DNA of 64,000 bases from NCBI GenBank assembly GCA_900542765.1, contig UQOX01000005.1, forward strand, positions 1 through 64,000. The letters are read 5' to 3'. This document shows, in pieces, positions 55,875 through 64,000 of the stretch. The DNA comes from an uncultured Porphyromonadaceae bacterium. GTDB taxonomy: Bacteria; Bacteroidota; Bacteroidia; Bacteroidales; UBA11471. Made by a program: the position numbers and the translations under genes. The notes beneath the pieces are model-generated. The model searched no databases. It had not been told where the DNA came from and saw only the letters and a program-made list of their open reading frames with translations. The first letter of the stretch is position 1. Each line of letters starts with the position of its first letter.

Positions 55875-57863
55875 TCAGTTGGCGAAGTTGACGCAGAGGC
55901 CAAATTGCAACATGGCGGGATTGTAGGGATAATTGGGCATGAGGAAATAATTGTTGCCGCCGAACAGTCCCTGGTTGAAATGGGTGTACATGACATAGAA
56001 ACGCACCATCTTCATCTTCATGTTGGCATAGACGTTCATAAGCGGATAATTGCCCACTTTCACCTCGTCCTGGGTGTGGAACGAGAGAGTGGCCGGCTGG
56101 TATGCCTCGGCATAGTAAGAGGTGTGGTATTTGCAATCGACCCCGAATTGCACCTGCAACACCTTGGCTATCTTGAAGTCGAGATACATCTGCGCATAGG
56201 CGCTCAAATCGGGCAAGGGTATCACTTTGGAGTCGCTCGATTTCTGATACACCGCTTCGAGGTCGAGGTTGAAGATGCCCCATTTTATCTTCTGCTTTAC
56301 CATGGCACTGAAAATCTGCAAGATGCGGTCGTCTTGCCGGGGCAGGCAATCGTTGTCGAAATAGACGTGGTTCTGCACATTTTCGACACCGACATTAATG
56401 ATGGTTCCGGTGGCCGGCAAGGAAAACTCCCCGCCTACACGGAATTTACGCGTCTTGCCGAAATTGTTTTCCCAAATGAAATGGTTCGAGACATAGTGCC
56501 GGTAATAAAATGCCGGCGTCAGATTCTTGAAGAAGCCGTAAGCCCGCAACTGCACCGTGGTCTTGCGTATGTTGAAACGGGTCTGTATCTCCCCGTTGAT
56601 GTCGGTGGCACCCGCATCGACACCGATCAGGCCCACCTTCCCATCGACCGTGTATGTCAGCAATTCACCTTGTTGCTTCGACAGGACGCCGCCCACCCAC
56701 AAGACATTCTCGGTATAGATTTTGGGGGATTGCACGACACTATACAAGGCGGCATTATCGCCGGCATCGAGCATCGGCGTTGAAGGAGGAGTGAGCATGA
56801 TGCCGGGTATGACATCGCTCATCAACGTAAAGCGTCGCACCTCGTGCGTGAGGTAGGCCGACATGCCCATCTTGGCGTATTTGTTAAACCCTTCGAGCAA
56901 CGAAATGCCCAACGTGTTTTTCAGCGACCAATATTGGGTCGAGTCATTGGTACCGTTTTCGCTGAAATAGGTGTTTTTGAAGAATGCCGTGTCTTCTCGT
57001 GCCGACTGATTGACAAACCGCCGCATGTTGTTGTTGTACTCTATCGTGTGGATAAAGCTGGTAACCGGCGTAAAGACTTCGACCGTGGTCGTATCGTCGA
57101 CCTGTTGTGTCTTGTAAAATCCGAGATTGTAACGCTGGGTGAGATAATAGTTCTGCCCCCGCACCCGGTTGAAGGCATTGTAGAGATAAACGGGTATCGA
57201 CTGCGAATCGAACGAGCCTTGTCCCGAAGCCACCTCGTCGGGGTCGAGAATAAACTGCGTGTCGGAAATGCCGCCATTCTCCTGCGATACGAAATTATAG
57301 GTATTGGCAAAGGCGTGCATCTGGTAACGGTCGCCTATGTAGGAACCGGCCACCTGCCACGACAAATCCTTATTTCCCTGGTGGTCGTAATTTCCTCGGG
57401 AATAGAGATATTGTATGCCGGCAGCTATGGCCAAACGCTTGTTGACGTTGCCCGAGAACTCGGCTTTGAGGTCTTCCTGCTTGGTCTGCTTTCCCCCGCC
57501 GAAGAGGTACGACGCCAGCGTCATGGGTATGCGGGTGTTGTAATAGGTATAGTTCGCCGGCGTATAGATAAGGTAGTCGTAGGGCTGCTTGAAGATGAAT
57601 TGCGGCATATCGGGACGGTCGAAAAAGACCTTCGACATCGAGGCACCGCCCAAGTTTCCCGTGTAGGAATAGGCCGTGGAATAAGAAATGGGCAAATCGG
57701 TATTGTAGAAATTATCGATGAGCGTATCCATCGGTACCCGATAGGGTGTTCCCAAGGGCTGGGACAGCCGCCACGCATAGGGCTCTCCTATCACCTGCTT
57801 CTTGGCGGCATATCCACATATCACCGACCACGCCAAAAGAGAAAATACCAATAACCTCTTCAT
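55875..57863 (-). CDS. Putative porin (Porin_10-like)
   Basis: 662 residues from ATG 57863. A signal peptide (MKRLLVFSLLAWSVICGYA) is followed by a long run of amphipathic strands with many Tyr, Phe and Asn (YSYTGNLGGASMSKVFFDRP, QYLYSRGNYDHQGNKDL). The C-terminus ends in LQFGLCVNFAN, with a near-terminal Phe, as in outer-membrane barrels. Length and the early LGTPYRVPMDTLIDNFYNTDLP segment fit the Bacteroidetes putative porin family. The -7 element at 57873-57880 lies just before the ATG, so the mRNA may be leaderless. Confidence 0.87.
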   Translation of the reverse strand: MKRLLVFSLLAWSVICGYAAKKQVIGEPYAWRLSQPLGTPYRVPMDTLIDNFYNTDLPISYSTAYSYTGNLGGASMSKVFFDRPDMPQFIFKQPYDYLIYTPANYTYYNTRIPMTLASYLFGGGKQTKQEDLKAEFSGNVNKRLAIAAGIQYLYSRGNYDHQGNKDLSWQVAGSYIGDRYQMHAFANTYNFVSQENGGISDTQFILDPDEVASGQGSFDSQSIPVYLYNAFNRVRGQNYYLTQRYNLGFYKTQQVDDTTTVEVFTPVTSFIHTIEYNNNMRRFVNQSAREDTAFFKNTYFSENGTNDSTQYWSLKNTLGISLLEGFNKYAKMGMSAYLTHEVRRFTLMSDVIPGIMLTPPSTPMLDAGDNAALYSVVQSPKIYTENVLWVGGVLSKQQGELLTYTVDGKVGLIGVDAGATDINGEIQTRFNIRKTTVQLRAYGFFKNLTPAFYYRHYVSNHFIWENNFGKTRKFRVGGEFSLPATGTIINVGVENVQNHVYFDNDCLPRQDDRILQIFSAMVKQKIKWGIFNLDLEAVYQKSSDSKVIPLPDLSAYAQMYLDFKIAKVLQVQFGVDCKYHTSYYAEAYQPATLSFHTQDEVKVGNYPLMNVYANMKMKMVRFYVMYTHFNQGLFGGNNYFLMPNYPYNPAMLQFGLCVNFAN

Positions 57864-57872
57864 ATTCGCGTG

Positions 57873-57880
57873 CAAATATA
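57873..57880 (-). promoter_or_regulatory. -7 element of the porin gene
   Basis: Minus-strand TATATTTG, only 9 nt before the porin ATG. It predicts a start within about 3-4 nt of the start codon. The -33 region has no consensus. Confidence 0.45.
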
Positions 57881-58053
57881 CGCATAATACGCGAACAACT
57901 CCCATCGCTCTTCCTAAAAAGAGAGAAAAGGAGTTGCACTTGCTTACACAATCTTACGGAAAATCCCGGTTTGTCTTCAAAATAAAATCGGGGAATTGAC
58001 ATTTAATATTATTACAACAGCCGCTAAAAAACGAAAGAAGAGCGATAAATTTA

Positions 58054-58584
58054 TTACTCTGTAATTTTCAATTTATTTGAAATAAATAATTTGTATTCAT
58101 TAGAACAATCCTCTTTCTTGTAAACTATAACATCGGGCATCATATTTCCTATGGACTTTTTAGGGAGTCGCAAACATTCTGAATTACGCTTAAAATGTAT
58201 CCATTCATTTATAAGATACACATTCTTATCCGGTAAAGTTTTATTTATGACATTTAATAGTTCACCTTCGGCAGCAAAATACGAGGTAAGCATCTTTTCT
58301 ACAAGTATGACATCTTGGTGTATAGCTCTTTTATTAACTATTGTTCCTATCCAAATTTCATTAATATATGAAAACTCATTAATATGATGATTTTTATCGT
58401 TTAATCTATCCGTCAACAATTTTCTTTCTGCCTTACCAATATAATAATGAATCTGGTTTTTTAAGTTTTTCTTCTTTCCACTTATCAAATACAAATTAAA
58501 CGTCGTCTTTTGAGAAATTTCCCATTTTCTAACTTGTTCTACCTGAAATGGGCCATACCACCTTACAACAAAAACTTTTTCCAT
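58054..58584 (-). CDS. GIY-YIG nuclease-like protein, low GC
   Basis: 176 residues. The segment FNLYLISGKKKN ... IHYYIGKAERKLLTDRL (about 28-60) is a GIY-YIG core (LYL for GIY, YYIG, then an Arg), and VEKMLTSYFAAEGELLN (about 95-111) supplies the Glu and the Asn of the fold. The C-terminal ~60 residues have no recognised domain. It starts 2 nt after the stop of a second GIY-YIG gene, so the two should be one operon. It is very AT-rich compared with the flanks. The function is unknown; nuclease activity is plausible. Confidence 0.72.
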   Translation of the reverse strand: MEKVFVVRWYGPFQVEQVRKWEISQKTTFNLYLISGKKKNLKNQIHYYIGKAERKLLTDRLNDKNHHINEFSYINEIWIGTIVNKRAIHQDVILVEKMLTSYFAAEGELLNVINKTLPDKNVYLINEWIHFKRNSECLRLPKKSIGNMMPDVIVYKKEDCSNEYKLFISNKLKITE

Positions 58585-58586
58585 AT

Positions 58587-59372
58587 TTAATATTCAAACT
58601 CATTAGTTCCTATCGAAATATATCTAATGGCTCCTCCACTTCCAAATGGATAATCACTCACGTCTTTATTGAGATATGGTGAATCTGTAACTAAGGTACC
58701 ATGAAAGCAGCATCTTTCTTTATTGAAACGAACCTTTTTTTCTTCATCATAGAAAGTCCACTCATAATTTTCAACTTTGATAACCGACCTTACTACACCA
58801 CGATATACCCCTAACACATAAGATATTTTACATGCACGAGACCTTGCAATAGCCCAATATTTCCGTGTTTTTTCATAAATGTTTATTCTCTTATAAACGC
58901 CATGGGCTTTTGCATCATCAAAACTTCTATTCAAGCTAACCAATAATAAACAATCTTTTAGATGATCAATCTCTATCTTTTCGCAATCATAGATTGCACT
59001 TATTTCCTCCGCGGTTTTAATCCCTTCGTCCCACTGATGATGTCCACCTTGTATGTTAGCCAATACCTGTTCAGTATTAAATTTTGGATATGTAAGAAGA
59101 TCTATAAGGACAGATTCTATTTGAAAAGCCTCTTTTTCAGACAATTTATGGCGAAGTATATAATATTCAACCTTTGCTCCGGAAGCAATAATATCACGAA
59201 TCAAATTCAATTTTAAAGACTCATCATCTTCTTGAAGAGCTGCCTTGCAATGTTGAAACACTCTATTTCTACACCCCTTTCCGATATAAAATATCTTATT
59301 GTTTCGAGGGTCTATCAATGAATAGACATAAAAGCCTAATTCTTCTATAACCTTATCGCTAAATTTATCCAT
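58587..59372 (-). CDS. LEM-3-like GIY-YIG domain protein, low GC
   Basis: 261 residues. The N-terminal GIY-YIG domain (about 12-105) reads FYVYSLIDPRNNKIFYIGKG with CRNRVFQH, then FQIESVLIDLL (catalytic Glu) and LANIQGG (Asn), as in LEM-3-like nucleases. The C-terminal half (about 160-261) holds SRACKISYVLGVYRGVVRSVIKVENYEWTF-type strands (compare YVLGVYRGVV) and ends GSGGAIRYISI, a beta-rich module often fused to this nuclease in bacteria. It is the first gene of a two-gene, AT-rich operon with another GIY-YIG protein. A defence or DNA-repair role is possible but unproven. Confidence 0.8.
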   Translation of the reverse strand: MDKFSDKVIEELGFYVYSLIDPRNNKIFYIGKGCRNRVFQHCKAALQEDDESLKLNLIRDIIASGAKVEYYILRHKLSEKEAFQIESVLIDLLTYPKFNTEQVLANIQGGHHQWDEGIKTAEEISAIYDCEKIEIDHLKDCLLLVSLNRSFDDAKAHGVYKRINIYEKTRKYWAIARSRACKISYVLGVYRGVVRSVIKVENYEWTFYDEEKKVRFNKERCCFHGTLVTDSPYLNKDVSDYPFGSGGAIRYISIGTNEFEY

Positions 59373-59425
59373 CTGTAATTTATATTCTTTTTCTCATGAA
59401 AGAAAACTCCGATCGAGAGGGAAGA

Positions 59426-60505
59426 TTATTTTTTCTTGCGCCACCGCAGCTGCTTGCGCACGGGGCTCTCTTTCTTGAACATGTCGTTGTCGATAATGAC
59501 GCGGAACGTGATGAGTTGCTGCGAACACCACTTCACACCGTCGTAGTGGTGCACCGAGGAGACTTTGAGGTCGAACTTCTCATTCTGGAACGGGTGCCAA
59601 TAGGCTTCGAGACGGTTGTAGACGTCGTCGCGCGTGCGATAGAAGGCCGAGCCGGTATAGAGGCTCGACGCATAGCTCTCGTAATAGGGCATGAGACAAC
59701 CGCCCATATAGAGGGTGTTGTAAAGCCCCAGTTTGAACTTCTCGACACGGGCCTCGACCTGCACGCCGTGGGGCTTCACATAGTGACCGACATAGGTGCG
59801 GTCGTTCTGTGCCGACTGCAACCAACCGACGCTCACTTTGAGCTTGTCGAACCATAAACGACCTCCCAAGTCGACCCCGACACGCGGATAGAACCAAATG
59901 TTGTCGACCACCCCGCCATCGACGCTGGTACCGGCATGGTGGTGCATCATCAGTTCATACTCGCCATATAACCACGAGAGGGGATAGTAGCGGCCCGATG
60001 TGTAAACGATGAATCGCTCACGCGTGGTCGTGGTCTGGTGACCGTCCCAATCGCAAAAGACCTCGATATAATTTTTTTCATCGGGGATATATTGCAGGAG
60101 CAATCCGTCGATGGTATTGTCGAAAAACTTGATGGAGTCACAGAAAAAGGCGTCGCTTCCCCCCCTTACTTGCCGGCGGGGTATGATACCGGCCGAGACG
60201 TTGAATCGGCTGTCGCGGTAATTGTAAAAGAAAAGGAAATTGAAATCCATATCGCAGGCCGGCGAGCCGAAATTGCGCAAGGCGGTCGCTCCCACCTGTA
60301 TCGAATTTCCCCGCCAGCCAAGCCCTACCAACGGATTGATATACCCGCCAAAGATGGTCTGAGGCCAGTTGTACTTGCTCTTTCCGTACTCCCGGTTATC
60401 AAAAGTCATGTCGACATCGACACTCCACAAAAATTCTTGTGCCGACAGCGAGGCCGACAGGCAAAAGAGCAACGTTGCGAAACCAATTCTCCGGAGGAAC
60501 TTCAT
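59426..60505 (-). CDS. Outer-membrane beta-barrel protein of unknown role
   Basis: 359 residues. Signal peptide FATLLFCLSASLSAQ, then repeated amphipathic strands with aromatic belts (FNFLFFYNYRDSRFNVSAGI, YIEVFCDWDGHQ, GRYYPLSWLYGEYELMMHH). The end is unusual for a barrel: a basic tail with RWRKKK instead of a terminal Phe strand. No family can be named by eye. A minus-strand TATTTTTG (60530-60537) may be its -7. It lies upstream of the GIY-YIG pair on the same strand, separated by about 50 nt of unrelated base composition. Confidence 0.75.
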   Translation of the reverse strand: MKFLRRIGFATLLFCLSASLSAQEFLWSVDVDMTFDNREYGKSKYNWPQTIFGGYINPLVGLGWRGNSIQVGATALRNFGSPACDMDFNFLFFYNYRDSRFNVSAGIIPRRQVRGGSDAFFCDSIKFFDNTIDGLLLQYIPDEKNYIEVFCDWDGHQTTTTRERFIVYTSGRYYPLSWLYGEYELMMHHHAGTSVDGGVVDNIWFYPRVGVDLGGRLWFDKLKVSVGWLQSAQNDRTYVGHYVKPHGVQVEARVEKFKLGLYNTLYMGGCLMPYYESYASSLYTGSAFYRTRDDVYNRLEAYWHPFQNEKFDLKVSSVHHYDGVKWCSQQLITFRVIIDNDMFKKESPVRKQLRWRKKK

Positions 60506-60842
60506 CTGATGTATATTTTGGAAACGCTACAAAAATACGACAAATTCATAAAGAAACGCCTATGCCCGGTTATTTTGACACACGATTTTTTTGATGTATT
60601 TATCGGAATAGTTGTCCGTTTCTTTGTGTCTCAACAGGATTCTCTTCGCGGGAGATGAAAATGGGGCGGTAGGAACGTCGTCGGGAGGTACGCTCCCATG
60701 GGTGCCACGACGGGTATTTTCCCGACTTGAAAATGTATTGCAAAGGTTTCTCTCCTATTCACACCGTTCTCCACCGGCCACAATCTTTTCAGATGGCAGG
60801 AGACGGCACACGCAATCGGCCGTGAAAACTTCTCTCCCCCGG

Positions 60843-60874
60843 TTTGCTTCTGCACTCGTCTTTCACTATCTTTG
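60843..60874 (+). promoter_or_regulatory. Promoter of the MATE gene
   Basis: TTTG (60843-60846), 20-nt spacer, TATCTTTG (60867-60874). It predicts a start near 60881 and excludes in-frame starts further upstream, supporting ATG 60906. Confidence 0.8.
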
Positions 60875-60905
60875 TGCCGTTTTTTTCCAAAACAGTTTGT
60901 TTTTC

Positions 60906-62258
60906 ATGACACAGTATTTCAAAAGATATACCGCACATTACCGTTCGTTGCTGACCATGGGTGTTCCCATCATGGTCGGGCAGTTGGGCGTTATCCTCAC
61001 GGGGTTTGTCGACAACATCATGGTCGGTCACCACATGACCGACGAACTGTCGGCCGCATCGTTCGTGAACAACATTTTCATGCTGCCGCTCATGTTTGCG
61101 ACCGGTTTTGCCATGGGCATCACGCCGCTTATCGGAGAACAGACGGGGCGGAACGAACTGCTGCGCGCGGGACAGACATTCCGATACGGGCTCTATGCCA
61201 ACGGCATGCTGGCCATCGCACTCATCGTCATCATGGGGACGCTCTATTTCTTCCTCGACCGGCTGGGGCTGCCGCAAGAGTTGCTGCCGCTGATGCGGCC
61301 TTATTATCTGCTGCACCTCGTCGGGCTTGTTCCCGTGCTGTTGTTCAACGCGTTCAAGCATTTCGCCGACGGTACGACCGACACCCTCACCCCCATGTAC
61401 ATACTTCTGGCCAGCAACTTGCTGAACATCATTGGCAACACCCTCCTCATCTACGGATATGCCGGGTTTCCCGAATGGGGCCTTTTCGGAGCGGGTGTCT
61501 CGACGCTCATCGCCCGGGTGTTTACGATTGTGGCCGGGCTGTGGATATTCTTGTACCGGAAACGTTACCGCCGCTTCAAGGCCGGATTTTTCGGCCAACC
61601 GGGAAATGCCAAGCTCTACCGGCCCATTCTCACCATGGGCATACCCATCGCCTTGCAACTGGGTATGGAAACGGGATCGTTCAGCCTCAGCGTCATCCTC
61701 ATCGGATGGATAGGCAGCACGGCCTTGGCGGCTCACCAAGTTGCCGTAACCTTCTCGACCATCGGATTCCTGCTCTATTCGGGTATCAGTGCGGCCATCA
61801 CAATCGGTATCAGCAAAGCCCGCGGCAGCGGACAAAGTGAAGTGATAAGACCCATAGCCACGGCCGGTATACATCTTGTGCTGCTGCTCGTGCTGCTGGT
61901 TACAGGCGTCATGTTCTTTACCCGTCAGCATATCGGTTACATCTTCACCGACTCCCCTGATGTGGCCATGCTCGTATCGGCCATCGTCATTCCCATGATG
62001 GCTTATCAGTTGGGCGATGGCATGCAGATTTCGCTCGCCGGCGCACTGCGCGGGCTGGGTGTGGTGAAACCGATGGTGTGGATTGCTTTTGTCAGCTACT
62101 TCGTCGTGAGCCTGCCCGCCTCCTACGCATTTGCCTTTTTATGCCATGGCGAAGCCCCGGGGGTATGGTGGGGCTACCCGGTAGGTCTCTCTTGTGCGGC
62201 ACTGCTCTTCTTGTGGAAGTTCTTGCAGAACAGCCGCCCCTCGGCTATCCGGCCGTAA
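60906..62258 (+). CDS. MATE-family efflux transporter
   Basis: 450 residues, 12 helices, NorM-type. Starts MTQYFKRYTAHYRSLLTMGVP, with the family N-terminal IMVGQLGVILTGFVDNIMVGH and the repeat-equivalent second half GIPIALQLGMETGSFSLSVIL. Also PLIGEQTGRNE in loop 2-3 and MAYQLGDGMQISLAGALRGLG, a conserved late segment. It exports cationic compounds with Na+ or H+ coupling; the substrate is not known. It ends 4 nt from the stop of the convergent YgiQ gene, with no terminator between. Confidence 0.93.
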   Translation: MTQYFKRYTAHYRSLLTMGVPIMVGQLGVILTGFVDNIMVGHHMTDELSAASFVNNIFMLPLMFATGFAMGITPLIGEQTGRNELLRAGQTFRYGLYANGMLAIALIVIMGTLYFFLDRLGLPQELLPLMRPYYLLHLVGLVPVLLFNAFKHFADGTTDTLTPMYILLASNLLNIIGNTLLIYGYAGFPEWGLFGAGVSTLIARVFTIVAGLWIFLYRKRYRRFKAGFFGQPGNAKLYRPILTMGIPIALQLGMETGSFSLSVILIGWIGSTALAAHQVAVTFSTIGFLLYSGISAAITIGISKARGSGQSEVIRPIATAGIHLVLLLVLLVTGVMFFTRQHIGYIFTDSPDVAMLVSAIVIPMMAYQLGDGMQISLAGALRGLGVVKPMVWIAFVSYFVVSLPASYAFAFLCHGEAPGVWWGYPVGLSCAALLFLWKFLQNSRPSAIRP

Positions 62259-62262
62259 GGCA

Positions 62263-64000
62263 CTATTTTTTCTTCGGCGATTTCTTCCCGGAACCGCCGA
62301 TGTTCCCCTCGTTCTTGCGGTTTTTCAATTGCATGGCCTCCCGACGTTTCGCCGGGTTGAAATTGGGATTGTAAGAGGCGACCTTGGATTTGTGTGCCGG
62401 CGTCTCGAAAGGGTGAGCCCCTGCCCCACGGCCATATAATTTTCCGAGCAAATCTTCCCGTCCCATGCGATGCAAGGCTTGTTCGATGCCCCGGCGCGCT
62501 TCGGGTTTGTACCAGAAAAAGAACTGACGCTGAGCCAATTTCTCTTCGGACGTGCGGGCGGTATATATCCGTTCGCCCGTATAGGGGTCGTAACCGGTAT
62601 AATATATCTCGGTGGCAAGGGTCATGGGGGTGGGCGTAAAATCCTGCACCTGTTCGAGATGGAAATGGAGACTCTTGGTAATGGCCGCCAACTCGGCCAT
62701 GTCGACGGCCTCACAAGCGGGGTGACTCGAAATGAAATAGGGTATGAGTTGCTGGTTGAGCCCCTCTTCGCGATTGATGCGTTCAAAAATGGTGCGGAAC
62801 TGCTCAAACTGGCTGAATGCGGGTTTGCGCATACAACGAAGGACCCGCGACGAGGTGTGCTCGGGCGCCACTTTCAGACGCCCCGAGACATGCCGCGTAA
62901 TCAGCTCCCGGGTATATTCCCGCGAAGCGGCATTGAGGGCTTCGTCGTCATTCCGATGCAACAGCAGGTCATAACGCACGCCGCTGCCTATGAAGGAGCG
63001 TTTTATCTCCGCTTTGGCATCGACCGCCCGATAGAGGTGCAACAGCGGACGATGGTCGACCTGCATATTGGGACATACCGCAGGCCACAGACACGAAGGG
63101 CGCTTGCAAACCCGACAAGCCGACGTCTTCTTTCCCGTCATGCGGTACATGTTGGCCGACGGCCCACCCAGGTCACTGAGATAGCCCTTGAAATCGGGCA
63201 TGGCAATAATCTTGTCGACTTCACGCAAAACCGAAGCCTCGGAACGGGAAGAGATGAACTTTCCCTGATGAGCCGAAATGGTGCAGAAGGCACAACCGCC
63301 GAAACAGCCCCGATGCAACGTTATCGAGAACTTTATCATCTCAAAGGCCGGTATCGTTCTCCCCCGATAGCGAGGGTGCGGCAGTCGGGTAAAGGGCAAG
63401 TCGTATATGGCATCGAGCTCTTCGCCGGTGATGGGCGGAAAGGGCGGGTTAATTTTCAGGGCCTGGTCGCCGCACCGCTGCCACAGGAGACGCGCCGTGT
63501 AACGGTTGGACTCCTCCTCGACCCGGCAGAAATTGCGAGCCTGCACCTTCTTGCTGCGCAAGCACTCCTCGTGCGAAGCCAGCACACAATGAGTGTCGCT
63601 CTCTTTCTCGGCGGGCAGTTCCGAGACATTCCGCACCACGACCGTCTGCGGGACATCATGCAGAGCCGAGAGGGGTTCTCCGGCCCGCAAACGTCGGGCT
63701 ATCGTGCGCATCGTCTCCTCGCCCATGCCATAAGAGAGGATATCGGCACCGCTCTCGATGAGAATGCCCGGACGCAAACAGTCCTGCCAATAATCGTAGT
63801 GGGTAACGCGACGCAGGGAAGCCTCGATACCGCCGATAACCACGGGCACGTCGGGATAGAGTTGTTTGAGTATGCGGGTATAAACGATGGTGGGATAGTC
63901 GGGTCGCATGCCGGCACGGCCGTCGGGGGTATAAGCATCGTCGGAGCGCAACCGTTTGTTGGCCGTGTAGTGATTGACCATCGAATCCATGGCTCCGGCC
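62263..64000 (-). CDS. YgiQ-family radical SAM protein (5' part cut by window edge)
   Basis: About 578 residues seen; the frame stays open to the window edge, and the family normally has further N-terminal sequence before MDSMVNHYTANKRLR, so it is partial. Radical SAM signature CFGGCAFCTISAHQG (CxxxCxxC) near residue 230 of the visible part, then ISSRSEASVLREVDKI, SDLGGPSANMYRM, a Cys-rich CRVCKRPSCLWPAVCPN, and LKVAPEHTSSRVLRCM. The C-terminus is a low-complexity basic tail (GKKSPKKK). Function in the cell is unknown; methylthiotransferase-like UPF0313 family. Confidence 0.9.
   Translation of the reverse strand, partial: AGAMDSMVNHYTANKRLRSDDAYTPDGRAGMRPDYPTIVYTRILKQLYPDVPVVIGGIEASLRRVTHYDYWQDCLRPGILIESGADILSYGMGEETMRTIARRLRAGEPLSALHDVPQTVVVRNVSELPAEKESDTHCVLASHEECLRSKKVQARNFCRVEEESNRYTARLLWQRCGDQALKINPPFPPITGEELDAIYDLPFTRLPHPRYRGRTIPAFEMIKFSITLHRGCFGGCAFCTISAHQGKFISSRSEASVLREVDKIIAMPDFKGYLSDLGGPSANMYRMTGKKTSACRVCKRPSCLWPAVCPNMQVDHRPLLHLYRAVDAKAEIKRSFIGSGVRYDLLLHRNDDEALNAASREYTRELITRHVSGRLKVAPEHTSSRVLRCMRKPAFSQFEQFRTIFERINREEGLNQQLIPYFISSHPACEAVDMAELAAITKSLHFHLEQVQDFTPTPMTLATEIYYTGYDPYTGERIYTARTSEEKLAQRQFFFWYKPEARRGIEQALHRMGREDLLGKLYGRGAGAHPFETPAHKSKVASYNPNFNPAKRREAMQLKNRKNEGNIGGSGKKSPKKK

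Overview
The window is about 64 kb of a Bacteroidales chromosome of moderately high GC. I think a Barnesiella-like gut species most likely, but only the order is well supported. Evidence for the phylum: promoters fit the Bacteroidetes pattern TTTG-N19/20-TAnnTTTG, Shine-Dalgarno sites are essentially absent, the primary sigma factor is the short (286 aa) type, and there are many typical families (Porin_10-like porin, OmpA-type protein, BspA-like leucine-rich repeats, secreted PCMD-type protein, NfeD/ClpP-class protease).

Layout. 0.2-8.1 kb: plant pectin degradation (GH105-type unsaturated rhamnogalacturonyl hydrolase, two divergent GH28 polygalacturonases), with an SDR oxidoreductase and three consecutive GNAT acetyltransferase genes holding four GNAT domains. 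8.2-10.2 kb: msrC, then a low-GC patch (unknown small gene, SAM methyltransferase) ending at tRNA-Ser(UGA). 10.4-16.7 kb: split chromate transporter, folC, a DUF2089/YIP1 pair, a secreted PCMD-type protein, an SDR-like protein and ridA. 17.0-21.4 kb: xylose operon xylB-xylA-xylE. 21.5-26.4 kb: YccF and BrkB membrane proteins, RNase P RNA, DegQ/HtrA and RpoD. 26.5-27.8 kb: 5'-truncated BspA-like gene. 28.0-34.4 kb: leucine operon leuA-leuC-leuD-(second isopropylmalate/citramalate synthase)-leuB behind a leader peptide and transcription attenuator. 34.5-42.7 kb: OmpA-like protein, degenerate LytM protein, dxr, rseP, an RlmI-like methyltransferase and DPP III. 42.8-49.6 kb: low-GC SGNH-like gene and a tripartite RND efflux operon. 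49.8-55.1 kb: aldehyde dehydrogenase, mgsA, an M16 homologue, kdsB and an NfeD protease. 55.3-64.0 kb: ECF sigma factor, porin, a low-GC pair of GIY-YIG proteins, an outer-membrane beta-barrel protein, a MATE transporter and a YgiQ radical SAM gene cut by the window edge.

The most interesting find is the leucine-operon leader: a consensus promoter, a 25-codon ORF rich in Leu and Ile codons (three Ile in a row, flanked by CTA Leu), an intrinsic terminator, and a competing 10-bp pairing placed where a stalled ribosome would leave it free. With a citramalate-synthase-like gene in the operon, this suggests joint control of leucine and isoleucine synthesis. Other points of interest are the two-gene GIY-YIG island, a YjaB-YafP acetyltransferase fusion, metallopeptidase homologues that have lost their metal ligands, two likely leaderless mRNAs, and the join between the truncated BspA gene and a foreign terminator.
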